Below are positions 25,135-32,846 of a stretch of 38,266 nt of DNA, piece after piece. The notes under the pieces are model-generated. The model did no database searches and was not told the DNA's origin. It saw only the letters and a program-made list of their open reading frames with translations. The position numbers were made by a program, and so were the translations under genes. The stretch is taken from assembly GCA_022841505.1 (NCBI GenBank), contig JALHRK010000019.1, forward strand, positions 1 through 38,266, read 5' to 3'. How positions within the stretch are numbered: the first letter of the stretch is position 1; the number at the start of each line of letters is the position of its first letter. This DNA is from Saprospiraceae bacterium. Its GTDB lineage: Bacteria > Bacteroidota > Bacteroidia > Chitinophagales > Saprospiraceae.

Positions 25135-26607
25135 ATGCGAATTATCCTAAGCTTTGGTTTTCTCCTGATCTTTTCCTCCTTATCCTATAGCCAAACCGCG
25201 AGTGATGCTTTGCGTTTTTCCTACCACGACGGCAGCGGCATCAGTACCGCACGGAGCCTGGGCGTAGGGGGCGCGATGAGTGCGTTGGGCAGCGATTTTT
25301 CAGTGATCAGCACCAACCCGGCCGGTCTGGGCTGGTACCGGAGTTCCGAATTTGTGATTACCCCTTCGCTGACTGCGATCAGCACCGAATCACAATTACT
25401 GGAAAGCGACGATGCACGCATTAATAAGGAACGGCTGAGCAAACTGGGCCTGAGCAATTTGGGCTTCGTGGTGTCCTCCCGTCCGACCGCTTCGCAATGG
25501 ACGACCTTCAATTTTGGTATCGGTCTCAACCAATTGGCCAATTTTAACCAACGCTTTTATTACGATGGGCAGACGGAGGGATCAATCATCAACCGGTTCC
25601 AGGAATTGGCCAATGGCAGTGATGGATTGGATGATTTTGAATCGGGATTGGCTTATGACGCCGAGGCGCTTTACGACTTTGACGAGGACGGTTTTTACGA
25701 CTCTGATGTGGAGTTGCGCCCCAATGCGCTGATTTACAAAGAACAAACGGTGACGACCTCCGGCTCAATCAACGAACTTACTTTCGCTTTTGCCGGGAGC
25801 TACAGCGACAAATTATTGATGGGGGTAACCATCGGGGTGCCTTTCCTGAATTACAATATGGATAAGGTTTACAAGGAATCGGATCAGGGGGAAGAAGCCG
25901 ATGGCAATATTCCGTTTTTTGATGACCTGGAATTTACGGAAAGCCTGAATACGACTGGGATCGGCATCAACCTGAAAGCCGGATTGATCTACCGCCCCAT
26001 CCAGGCCGTTCGCCTCGGCCTTGCGGTTCACACGCCCACCGCTTATGGGTTGAACGATACTTATCGCAACACCATGTCCTATTTTTACACGGATAACGGA
26101 GGCAGTACAAGCGGAGATGCTGAATCGCCTGACGGCTTATTCGAGTATAAATTTCGCTCGCCCTGGCGAATCATTGGCGGTTTGGGCGTCATCATCGGAA
26201 AAGCTGGGTTTCTGAGTGGCGAAGTGGAATGGGCCGACTACACCGGCGCACATTTTCGCTATGACGGGTTTGAGGGCGCCGAACGCGATGTCAACAATGA
26301 CATTGTCAACCAGTTGCAAGCTGCGGCAAACATCCGCCTTGGTGGCGAACTCGCTTTTGAAATCTTTCGCCTGCGGGCGGGTTTTGGCTTACATCAGTCG
26401 CCCATTCAGGGAGACGATACGGTCAACGAAAGCATCAGCGCGGGATTTGGCATCCGGGAAAAATCGTTTTTCTTAGATTTGGGCTACCGGCATTACCTCA
26501 TTGAGGAAACGTATACGCCTTACCAGACTTCCGAAGCGCCTATGCAGTTTGTCAACAATGACGTGACTAATGGGCGCTTCCTGCTATCGGTCGGCTTCCG
26601 TTTTTGA
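25135..26607 (+). CDS. FadL/OmpP1-like outer membrane channel protein
   Basis: Outer membrane beta-barrel protein of 490 residues, of the type that carries long-chain fatty acids or other hydrophobic molecules across the outer membrane. The signal peptide MRIILSFGFLLIFSSLSYSQ is followed by the signature N-terminal segment 'ARSLGVGGAMSALGSDFSVISTNPAGLGWY' (residues about 40-69), which matches the FadL hatch region 'G..G..A..D.S....NPA.L'. Alternating amphipathic strands follow, and the chain ends in Phe (VGFRF), as barrel proteins do. Bacteroidota encode many such paralogues. The gene is bracketed by the two related 120-bp hairpins. The substrate is unknown. Confidence 0.85.
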   Translation: MRIILSFGFLLIFSSLSYSQTASDALRFSYHDGSGISTARSLGVGGAMSALGSDFSVISTNPAGLGWYRSSEFVITPSLTAISTESQLLESDDARINKERLSKLGLSNLGFVVSSRPTASQWTTFNFGIGLNQLANFNQRFYYDGQTEGSIINRFQELANGSDGLDDFESGLAYDAEALYDFDEDGFYDSDVELRPNALIYKEQTVTTSGSINELTFAFAGSYSDKLLMGVTIGVPFLNYNMDKVYKESDQGEEADGNIPFFDDLEFTESLNTTGIGINLKAGLIYRPIQAVRLGLAVHTPTAYGLNDTYRNTMSYFYTDNGGSTSGDAESPDGLFEYKFRSPWRIIGGLGVIIGKAGFLSGEVEWADYTGAHFRYDGFEGAERDVNNDIVNQLQAAANIRLGGELAFEIFRLRAGFGLHQSPIQGDDTVNESISAGFGIREKSFFLDLGYRHYLIEETYTPYQTSEAPMQFVNNDVTNGRFLLSVGFRF

Positions 26608-26610
26608 ATC

Positions 26611-26731
26611 GTGTCTGTTTTTATAGTCCGATAGCTGCGTTATGCGAAGGCCCAAAATTGGTCATTTACGCGAGTAAACTCCCACTTTTGGGCCTTCGCA
26701 TGCCTTGCTCTCGAACTCTAAAAACAGACAC
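26611..26731. repeat. 121-bp covarying hairpin, copy B
   Basis: Same design as copy A, beginning three bases after the FadL-like stop codon. The inner stem reads ATG-CGAAGG-CCCAAAA / TTTTGGG-CCTTCG-CAT instead of TTTCGT/ACGAAA, and the outer stem and apical loop also differ. Confidence 0.9.
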
Positions 26732-26773
26732 TCCACTTAGAACATGTTCGGGAACCCAAAACATGCTCTAACT

Positions 26774-26829
26774 ATCTAATGTCTAACATCAATAATCTAA
26801 TATCTATAATCTAACATCTACAATCTACC
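26774..26829. repeat. Eight tandem heptamers abutting the hemJ start codon
   Basis: Exactly eight 7-bp units (ATCTAAT, GTCTAAC, ATCAATA, ATCTAAT, ATCTATA, ATCTAAC, ATCTACA, ATCTACC) ending on the base before ATG 26830. They replace any recognisable ribosome-binding site. Confidence 0.85.
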
Positions 26830-27375
26830 ATGTTGCTATTCTTCTTTAAAGCCCTCCACATCGTAGGATTCACTGCCTGGTTTGGCGGACTTTTTTACCT
26901 CGGACGCCTGTTTGTCTACCATGTGGAAGCCAACGACCAACCGCAACCTGAGCAGGACATCCTGAAGCGCCAATACCAAATAATGGAAGGGCGGGTGTAC
27001 AAAATCATCATCGTACCTGCCATGAACCTGACCTGGGGTTGCGGTCTTGCGATGCTCTTTCTGTACGGCTTGGACTGGCTTGCCGCCAACCCCTGGATGC
27101 ACGTTAAGCTGTTGCTACTGGTTTTATTGACCGGCTTCCAACTCTGGTCTAAAACCATCATCAAAAAATTGGAGAAAGGGGAAGCATTGCCCAACGCCTT
27201 CCGGTTTCGCCTGCTGAACGAAGCGCCTACGGTGTTTTTGTTGGCGATTGTGCTGCTGGCGGTTTACCGGAATGGGATTAACTATGCGTATTTTGCGCTT
27301 GGGGTTGGAGGCTTTGTGGCATTAATCTACTGGGGGGCGGTGGCTTATCGAAAGAGAAGATCACAGGGAGTTTGA
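26830..27375 (+). CDS. hemJ: Protoporphyrinogen IX oxidase HemJ-like (UPF0093/CopD-type) membrane protein
   Basis: Membrane protein of 181 residues that would oxidise protoporphyrinogen IX to protoporphyrin IX late in haem synthesis. The family start 'FFFKALHIVGFTAWFGGLFYLGRLFVYH' is clear, with the conserved His at residue 10. It continues with 'MEGRVYKIIIVPAMNLTWGCGLAML', 'WMHVKLLLLVLLTGFQ' (the conserved HVKL Lys) and 'RLLNEAPTVFLLAIVLLAV'. Four to five transmembrane helices. Where I recall many Bacteroidota homologues having a Tyr-His in the third helix, this one has Phe-Gln, so catalytic details may differ. The ATG directly follows the heptamer array, and a DUF2911 gene follows. No other haem gene is present, so the assignment rests on the family pattern. 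Confidence 0.85.
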   Translation: MLLFFFKALHIVGFTAWFGGLFYLGRLFVYHVEANDQPQPEQDILKRQYQIMEGRVYKIIIVPAMNLTWGCGLAMLFLYGLDWLAANPWMHVKLLLLVLLTGFQLWSKTIIKKLEKGEALPNAFRFRLLNEAPTVFLLAIVLLAVYRNGINYAYFALGVGGFVALIYWGAVAYRKRRSQGV

Positions 27376-27438
27376 ACTAATCTTATCGTAAGGCGTTCTC
27401 CTTTCACTTTTCAATCCAAATCTTAAGAAAGTGTGAAA

Positions 27439-27463
27439 ATGGCACAGGAACTACACCTGCCAT
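27439..27463. promoter_or_regulatory. Inverted repeat upstream of the DUF2911 gene
   Basis: ATGGCA....TGCCAT with inner AGG/CCT pairing, followed by TAATTTTG (27475-27482), an exact TAnnTTTG -7 box lacking a good -33 partner. Possible operator plus promoter. Confidence 0.35.
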
Positions 27464-27522
27464 GCCGAAAAAGCTAATTTTGCTTTGAAATGAGTCAATT
27501 CTTAAATCAAATTCAAGGAAAT

Positions 27523-28398
27523 ATGAAAAAACAACTTTTATGCCTGACTGCTGTATTGGCACTGGTTTTTGCTGTCACTACGACGACTACTGCTCAAATC
27601 CGTACGCCTGCGCCCAGCCCGGGTGCAAAACTCACCCAAACCGTTGGGCTCACTGAAGTCACTGTAGAATACTCCCGCCCAAGCCTGAAAGGCCGCGCAG
27701 CATTTGGCGCTGAAGGCGTTGTTCCTTACGGTTCTACCTGGCGCACCGGCGCCAATTCTGCTACAAAAATTACTTTCAGCGACGACGTGAAAGTTGGCGG
27801 CCAGGCCTTGGCAAAAGGTTCTTATGCCATCCTTTCTTTGCCTGGCGAAACGGATTGGGTCGTTATGTTCCACACTTACGACAAGACGGACTGGTCGAGC
27901 TACGAGGACAAAACCCCTGCGGCTAAAGTTGCTGTAAAAGCACAAAAAACCGGCCACTCGGTTGAAACGTTGACTTTTGATATCAACAACCTGCGCAACA
28001 CCGGTGGTAGCCTCGATTTCTACTGGGGCAACACGATGCTGAGCCTTCCCATCGAAGTGGAAGTAGACAAAAAGGTAATGGCGGATATTGAGCGCGTGAT
28101 GGCTGGCCCATCGGCGAACGATTACGCTGCGGCTGCTGGTTATTACCACGACAGTGGCAAAGACCTGAAAAAAGCGCTGGAATACATCCAGAAAGCGAAT
28201 GCAGGCAACGAACCAAGGTTCTGGCAGGTGCGCCGCGAAGCCCTGATCCTCGGCGATCTGGGTATGTACGCAGAAGCAGTAGCCGCTGCTGAAAAGTCGG
28301 CCATGCTGGCTGAAAAAGCAGGCAACGCAGAATATGTGAAAATGAACAAAGCTTCTATCGAAATGTGGAAGCCGAAAGTGAAGAAAAGCGGTAAATAA
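27523..28398 (+). CDS. DUF2911 family exported protein
   Basis: Exported protein of 291 residues. The start at 27523 gives a signal peptide (MKKQLLCLTAVLALVFAVTTTTTAQ); the track start at 27490 is 11 residues longer. DUF2911 is visible as 'SPGAKLTQTVGLTEVTVEYSRPSLKGR' and 'VPYGSTWRTGANSATKITFSDDV', then 'LAKGSYAILSLPGETDWVVMF' (about 30-130). A C-terminal helical tail ('YYHDSGKDLKKALEYIQKANA', 'MYAEAVAAAEKSAML') looks like one or two TPR units. The function of DUF2911 is unknown; it is frequent in Bacteroidota and probably periplasmic. A classic rho-independent terminator follows. Confidence 0.9.
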   Translation: MKKQLLCLTAVLALVFAVTTTTTAQIRTPAPSPGAKLTQTVGLTEVTVEYSRPSLKGRAAFGAEGVVPYGSTWRTGANSATKITFSDDVKVGGQALAKGSYAILSLPGETDWVVMFHTYDKTDWSSYEDKTPAAKVAVKAQKTGHSVETLTFDINNLRNTGGSLDFYWGNTMLSLPIEVEVDKKVMADIERVMAGPSANDYAAAAGYYHDSGKDLKKALEYIQKANAGNEPRFWQVRREALILGDLGMYAEAVAAAEKSAMLAEKAGNAEYVKMNKASIEMWKPKVKKSGK

Positions 28399-28428
28399 TC
28401 ATCTTGCCGGTTCTTTATAGCGAACTAC

Positions 28429-28471
28429 AACAGGCCGCCCTGCTACAACTTGCAGGAGCGGCCTGTTTTTT
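28429..28471 (+). terminator. Rho-independent terminator
   Basis: AACAGGCCGC-CCTGC-tacaactt-GCAGG-a-GCGGCCTGTT followed by a run of T. It lies 31 bp after the DUF2911 stop codon. Confidence 0.85.
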
Positions 28472-28505
28472 ATATTTGATACAGGAAAAAATAAAATATT
28501 GCAGT

Positions 28506-28538
28506 TTTGTGATTAATCCGATTTATTAATTAGGTTTG
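28506..28538 (+). promoter_or_regulatory. Bacteroidota promoter TTTG-N21-TAGGTTTG
   Basis: Exact -33 (TTTG, 28506-28509) and -7 (TAGGTTTG, 28531-28538) boxes with 21-bp spacing. The transcript would start near 28545, about 37 nt before the protease start codon. Best promoter match in the window. Confidence 0.65.
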
Positions 28539-28581
28539 CTTAGAATAGTCCAAATTTTAAGTCACTAAAATGCCCTCTAAT

Positions 28582-30849
28582 ATGAACAAAATTTACGCTT
28601 GGGGAGTGGTATGTACCGCATTCCTCTCTTTCATTTCCATTGCTAACCTGCAAGCCCAGCTTTCAGCCGGCGGCACACCGATGAGTTTCATTTTGCACGA
28701 TCGCGTTGCGCCAGCACCCGAAGCCATTGATATGGCGCCGGTAGACATAACCCGCCTGCGTGCAGAAGACGCCGTCAACGACCGCGATTTCACCAAACCA
28801 CACCGCTTTGGCCACCTGATGGAAGTTGGCATGAACCCCGAAAATTCCGGGGTTTGGGAAGAACTTCCCGGCGGCGACCGCCTTTGGCGCGTTACGGTGC
28901 GTTCTTTTGGCGCTCAAACGATTAACATGATTTTTTCGCGCTATAAATTGCCGGTGGGTGCGCAGTTGTTCATTTACAACAAAGACCGCAGCATGGTGAT
29001 CGGCGCGTTCACCCACGCCAACAACCAACCGGAAGAAGTATTGGGTACCACCCTGGTTGAGGGCGATGAAATGGTCGTAGAATATTACGAACCAGCCTGG
29101 GTTACTTTTCCCGGCGAACTGGAAATCGGCTCCATCGTTCACGGCTATCGCCTGCCTGGCGACGGCGAACCGGAGCAGGAAGGTGAAGGAAGAGCATTTG
29201 GCGATTCAGGCAATTGCCACAACAACGTCAACTGCCCCAGCGGCTCTGCCTGGGCCAATCAGAAAAAGTCAGTGGTAAGAATTGTAAACGGCGGGGACTG
29301 GTGTACCGGCGCGCTGATCAATACAGCCAACAACAGCGGGCTGCCTTACCTGCTCACAGCCAACCACTGCTACGCAAGTTCCTATGCTTCGTGGGTATTC
29401 TGGTTTAATTTTGAAGCCAGTGGGTGTACCAATCCGGCCTCTTCACCGACAACCTATACGACATTGTCCGGGTCGTCGCTCAAAGCGCGCAATGCCGCAT
29501 CCGATTTTATGCTGCTGCAACTCAACAGCACGCCGGGCGTGACGCATACGCCTTATTATTCGGGTTGGAACCGGGGCACAACAGCGCCGACTTCTTCGGT
29601 TTGTATCCACCATCCGAGCGGCGACATCAAAAAAATATCTTTCGACAATAATGCAGCAACAAACAGCAGTTGGAGCGGTACGCCAGCCAATTCGCACTGG
29701 CATGTGATCTGGGATAGCGGCGTGACGGAGCCAGGCTCTTCCGGATCCCCGCTTTATGATCAAAACCAGCGCATCATCGGTCAATTGCACGGCGGCGCTT
29801 CTGTTTGCGGCGGTTCTGACCTGTCGGATGAATACGGAAAATTCTCTGTTTCCTGGAATACCGGTACGACTGCCGCTACCCGCCTCAGCGACTGGCTGGA
29901 TCCGGGCAGCAGTGGAGCAACCACAGTCAACGGGTACGATCCCTTTGCCGGGGGCGCAAATTTCCTGAGTGTGACGCCTGCCAACCAAAACGTTAGTTCA
30001 GCAGCAGGCAGCACTGCATTCAGCGTAAGCTCCAATGTATCCTGGACCGCTTCAGGAGCTGCGTCCTGGGTCACGATCAGCCCGGCTTCCGGTACCAACA
30101 ATGGGACGGTGACGGCTACCTACACTGCTAATACGGGCTCTACGAGCCGCGTCGCTACCATTACTATTACAGGCGGCGGCTTCACCCAGAACGTAACTGT
30201 TACGCAAGCGGGCACCACCGGCTCCTGCTCGAACGACGGAGAAACTGCAAACAACACCCGCCAAACCGCACCAACCATTGCTTTGAATGTGGATAAATTG
30301 TCACAAATCGGCAGCAGCACGGATGTGGACTGGTGGAAATTCACTTTAAGCGCTACGACGACCGTGACCCTGACGCTGGGCACCCTTCCGGCAGACTTCG
30401 ACCTCCGTTTGAGAAGGTCCAATGGCAACATCATCGCCACTTCCCAGAACGGAGGCACTGCCAGCGAAACGATTACGGCATCCCTGGCAGCAGGTACTTA
30501 TTATGCTTATGTCTATGGATATAACGGCGCATTCAGCACCAGTGTTTGCTATACCCTGCGCGTGTCTACAGGCGCCTTCCAGGGCGGCGAAGCAGATAAG
30601 AACCTGGATGAAGCAAGCATCAGCATTGCGCCCAATCCTACAAATGGTCTCACAACCCTCCGCTTGTCGGATGAAACTTCCAACGCACGCGTGCTGGTAT
30701 ACGACCAGATTGGCCGCAAAGTGATGGAGGAAAATGGCCGAGGACAATTTGAACTGAACTTCGCAAACCTTCCCGGCGGAACGTACATCATCCGCGTAGA
30801 AACGGGCGGTAAAACGCTTGTTGAACGGGTGGTGGTTAGTGGAAAGTAA
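28582..30849 (+). CDS. T9SS-secreted trypsin-fold serine protease, lysyl-endopeptidase-like
   Basis: Secreted protease of 755 residues. The start ATG 28582 gives the signal peptide MNKIYAWGVVCTAFLSFISIANLQAQ. A propeptide-like region runs to about 205. The catalytic domain follows, with the triad visible as His in LLTANHC, Asp in ASDFMLLQL and Ser in GSSGSPLYD, and many paired cysteines ('CHNNVNCPSGSAW'), as in lysyl endopeptidase (Achromobacter protease I) relatives. After that come a BACON-like Ig module ('FLSVTPANQNVSSAAGST...WVTISPASG'), a PPC-type domain ('DVDWWKFTLSATTTVTLTL') and a type A T9SS sorting domain ('ISIAPNPTNGLTTL', 'VLVYDQIGRKV', 'GGTYIIRVET'). Lys specificity is inferred from family only. 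Ends in a repeat hairpin shared with the convergent gene. Confidence 0.92.
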   Translation: MNKIYAWGVVCTAFLSFISIANLQAQLSAGGTPMSFILHDRVAPAPEAIDMAPVDITRLRAEDAVNDRDFTKPHRFGHLMEVGMNPENSGVWEELPGGDRLWRVTVRSFGAQTINMIFSRYKLPVGAQLFIYNKDRSMVIGAFTHANNQPEEVLGTTLVEGDEMVVEYYEPAWVTFPGELEIGSIVHGYRLPGDGEPEQEGEGRAFGDSGNCHNNVNCPSGSAWANQKKSVVRIVNGGDWCTGALINTANNSGLPYLLTANHCYASSYASWVFWFNFEASGCTNPASSPTTYTTLSGSSLKARNAASDFMLLQLNSTPGVTHTPYYSGWNRGTTAPTSSVCIHHPSGDIKKISFDNNAATNSSWSGTPANSHWHVIWDSGVTEPGSSGSPLYDQNQRIIGQLHGGASVCGGSDLSDEYGKFSVSWNTGTTAATRLSDWLDPGSSGATTVNGYDPFAGGANFLSVTPANQNVSSAAGSTAFSVSSNVSWTASGAASWVTISPASGTNNGTVTATYTANTGSTSRVATITITGGGFTQNVTVTQAGTTGSCSNDGETANNTRQTAPTIALNVDKLSQIGSSTDVDWWKFTLSATTTVTLTLGTLPADFDLRLRRSNGNIIATSQNGGTASETITASLAAGTYYAYVYGYNGAFSTSVCYTLRVSTGAFQGGEADKNLDEASISIAPNPTNGLTTLRLSDETSNARVLVYDQIGRKVMEENGRGQFELNFANLPGGTYIIRVETGGKTLVERVVVSGK

Positions 30850-30851
30850 AA

Positions 30852-30952
30852 GAATGATTTGAGGGATTTGAAGATTTGAAAATTTGATGATTTGAAGATT
30901 GGGGGCCGTGCCAATCTTCAAATTTTCAAATCCTCAAATCTTCAAATTCTTA
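30852..30952. repeat. Octamer array hairpin between convergent genes
   Basis: The left arm (30852-30902) holds about five NGATTTGA units (period 8) and the right arm (30911-30952) the reverse complement, with loop 'gggccgtg'. It spans from just after the protease stop codon into the stop codon of the GH43 gene. Bidirectional terminator geometry. Confidence 0.8.
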
Positions 30953-32686
30953 CTCCGCTTTCCTCACCTCCGACCGCTCCGACACTCCATTCTCATTAAT
31001 TGCCTCAATTCGGAAAAAATAGGTTTTACGGTTGTCCATGCCTTTGAACCAGTATTCATTCCCGTCGTGGACCATAATGCAGTTGTACAATTTATCCGGT
31101 TCGGTTCCGTAGTAGATGTTGTAGGCCCAGGCATTGCTGACCGGGCTCCATTTGATCCACGCAGAGCGTTTGTCTTTTTCGGTGCGCAGGACCATAAAGG
31201 TTTTAACGGTGTCCGGCACTGCTCCCGTGCCTTTCCCGAATACCCGCAGCCCGGAAATAGCAAATTTGCCGGTCGCCATGTGGATATTTTCCAATTTAAT
31301 AAACCGGGTTTCCACCGCTTTGGGCAACTCCACATAGTCGTGCGGCACGTCCGTTTTGTTCTGACTTTTATCCACCAAAATTTCCCATTTTTTGCCATCG
31401 CGGGAATGCAGCAGGCGGTATTGATGAAAAATATCCGTGCGTTTTCCCAGGAATTCTGCGTCCTGATCGGCATAGTTGATCTGGATGGCCCGGACGGTGC
31501 AAAGTCCGCCGAGGTCGCTTTGGATCCATTCGCCCCGGTTGGCCGTTGCGGCGCTCCAGTAGGTTTTCATGGCTTCATCCACCGCATAATTGGCCTGGAA
31601 GCCACCAAAAGTTGAAGAAACCTGCACCGGTTTTTGGTAATTCAGCAGCATCCAGCCGGTGAAGCGGGGTTGCAGGTGGTCGGCTTCACCGCCAGGCAAG
31701 TAGTGCGGGTAATCGCCAAAGGCCGTGTGGCAATACATCACTCCATCGGAATCGAACCCTGCGGGCCAAATGCCGATGCGCCGTTCAAAGTTGTTTTTGA
31801 CCGACAGCATGATGGTGGACACGTGCCACCAGTTTTTCCAGTGGTCCTGGAAAGTGGCGCCATGCCCGGCCCCGCGGGCAAAACCGCCCGGTTTGAAAGA
31901 AATCGGATCGGACTGTGGAATGAAAGGCCCAAGCGGACCTTCTCCAACCAAAACCCCGTCGGCATACCCGCTGAATTCCGTACCCGGCGCGCCGTATTGC
32001 AAATAGTATTTTCCGTTGTGTTTCGTCATCCAGGCGCCTTCCATAAACGGATCGAGGAAGGTATTGTCCATGTGTTCGCCAAAGCGTTGCCAGCCGTAGC
32101 GATCCGGTTCGAGGAGGTACATTTCCTTGCGATAGCCCATCGGTTGCAGGGTTTTTCGATCCAGTTCGATGCCGTACATGGGGTAGCGGTTGCTGCTGCC
32201 GTTATACATGTAGAGCCGCCCATCGTCGTCGGTGAAAAAAGCGGGATCCCAGCCCCCCATGTCGAAGGCCGGAACCGCTTCCGTCCATTCGTTGGCTTTG
32301 GGATTGGTGCTCATCCAGATGGGAAAATCCCGCCCGTACGTGGAGCCGAAAACCAGCATCGTATCTCCGATGATGCCAACGGCGGGCGCACAAAGATCGT
32401 CGTAGACCTTATGCCAGGGCTTCAAAAAAGAGCGCGACACAAAATGCCAGTCGGACAGGTCATTGCTCCACCAATAGCCCCATTGGTTGGTAGAAAAAAG
32501 GTAATAATCGCCTTTGTAGGTCACAATGACCGGGTCGGCGGTGGCGCGGTGGCGGCCCCAATCGCTGAAATTGGGGATGGGCGTGAATCCGTAATCTAAG
32601 TTGACCGGATTGCAATACGTCTTCTGAGCAGGCACATTTGCGGCCCACAAAAAGAAAATAAACAGGGCAACGACGATCTTTTTCAA
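30950..32686 (-). CDS. GH43-family glycoside hydrolase with F5/8C and Fn3 domains
   Basis: Exported polysaccharide-degrading enzyme of 578 residues, probably acting on arabinan, xylan or a related side chain; substrate cannot be fixed by sequence. Signal peptide MKKIVVALFIFFLWAANVPAQ. The five-bladed GH43 propeller carries the acids 'ATADPVIVTYKGDYYLF' (base Asp, about 51), 'GGWDPAFFTDDDGRLYMY' (Asp) and 'MEGAWMTKHNGKYYLQY' (general acid Glu). A discoidin/F5/8C-like segment follows ('VDEAMKTYWSAATANRGEWIQSDLG', about 380-480), then an Fn3-like module ('SAWIKWSPVSNAWAYNIYYG'). No SusC/D genes lie beside it, so it is not part of a visible polysaccharide utilisation locus. Divergent from the GH3 gene. 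Confidence 0.88.
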   Translation of the reverse strand: MKKIVVALFIFFLWAANVPAQKTYCNPVNLDYGFTPIPNFSDWGRHRATADPVIVTYKGDYYLFSTNQWGYWWSNDLSDWHFVSRSFLKPWHKVYDDLCAPAVGIIGDTMLVFGSTYGRDFPIWMSTNPKANEWTEAVPAFDMGGWDPAFFTDDDGRLYMYNGSSNRYPMYGIELDRKTLQPMGYRKEMYLLEPDRYGWQRFGEHMDNTFLDPFMEGAWMTKHNGKYYLQYGAPGTEFSGYADGVLVGEGPLGPFIPQSDPISFKPGGFARGAGHGATFQDHWKNWWHVSTIMLSVKNNFERRIGIWPAGFDSDGVMYCHTAFGDYPHYLPGGEADHLQPRFTGWMLLNYQKPVQVSSTFGGFQANYAVDEAMKTYWSAATANRGEWIQSDLGGLCTVRAIQINYADQDAEFLGKRTDIFHQYRLLHSRDGKKWEILVDKSQNKTDVPHDYVELPKAVETRFIKLENIHMATGKFAISGLRVFGKGTGAVPDTVKTFMVLRTEKDKRSAWIKWSPVSNAWAYNIYYGTEPDKLYNCIMVHDGNEYWFKGMDNRKTYFFRIEAINENGVSERSEVRKAE

Positions 32687-32846
32687 AGCAGTCGGGTTTG
32701 GTATCCCGCTAAATTACAACTCCTTCGGGAAATACGCCTTCCGAATTATTCAAAAGACTTACTGCTTGGTAGTTTGGCAACACCACAATTTTCCCGTATT
32801 TTCGCATGAAGAGAGCGACCTCTTACATACAGCAACCATATACAGT

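Noticed and set aside
31634-32599. 321-aa ORF on the plus strand
   Set aside because: Antisense shadow of the GH43 gene.
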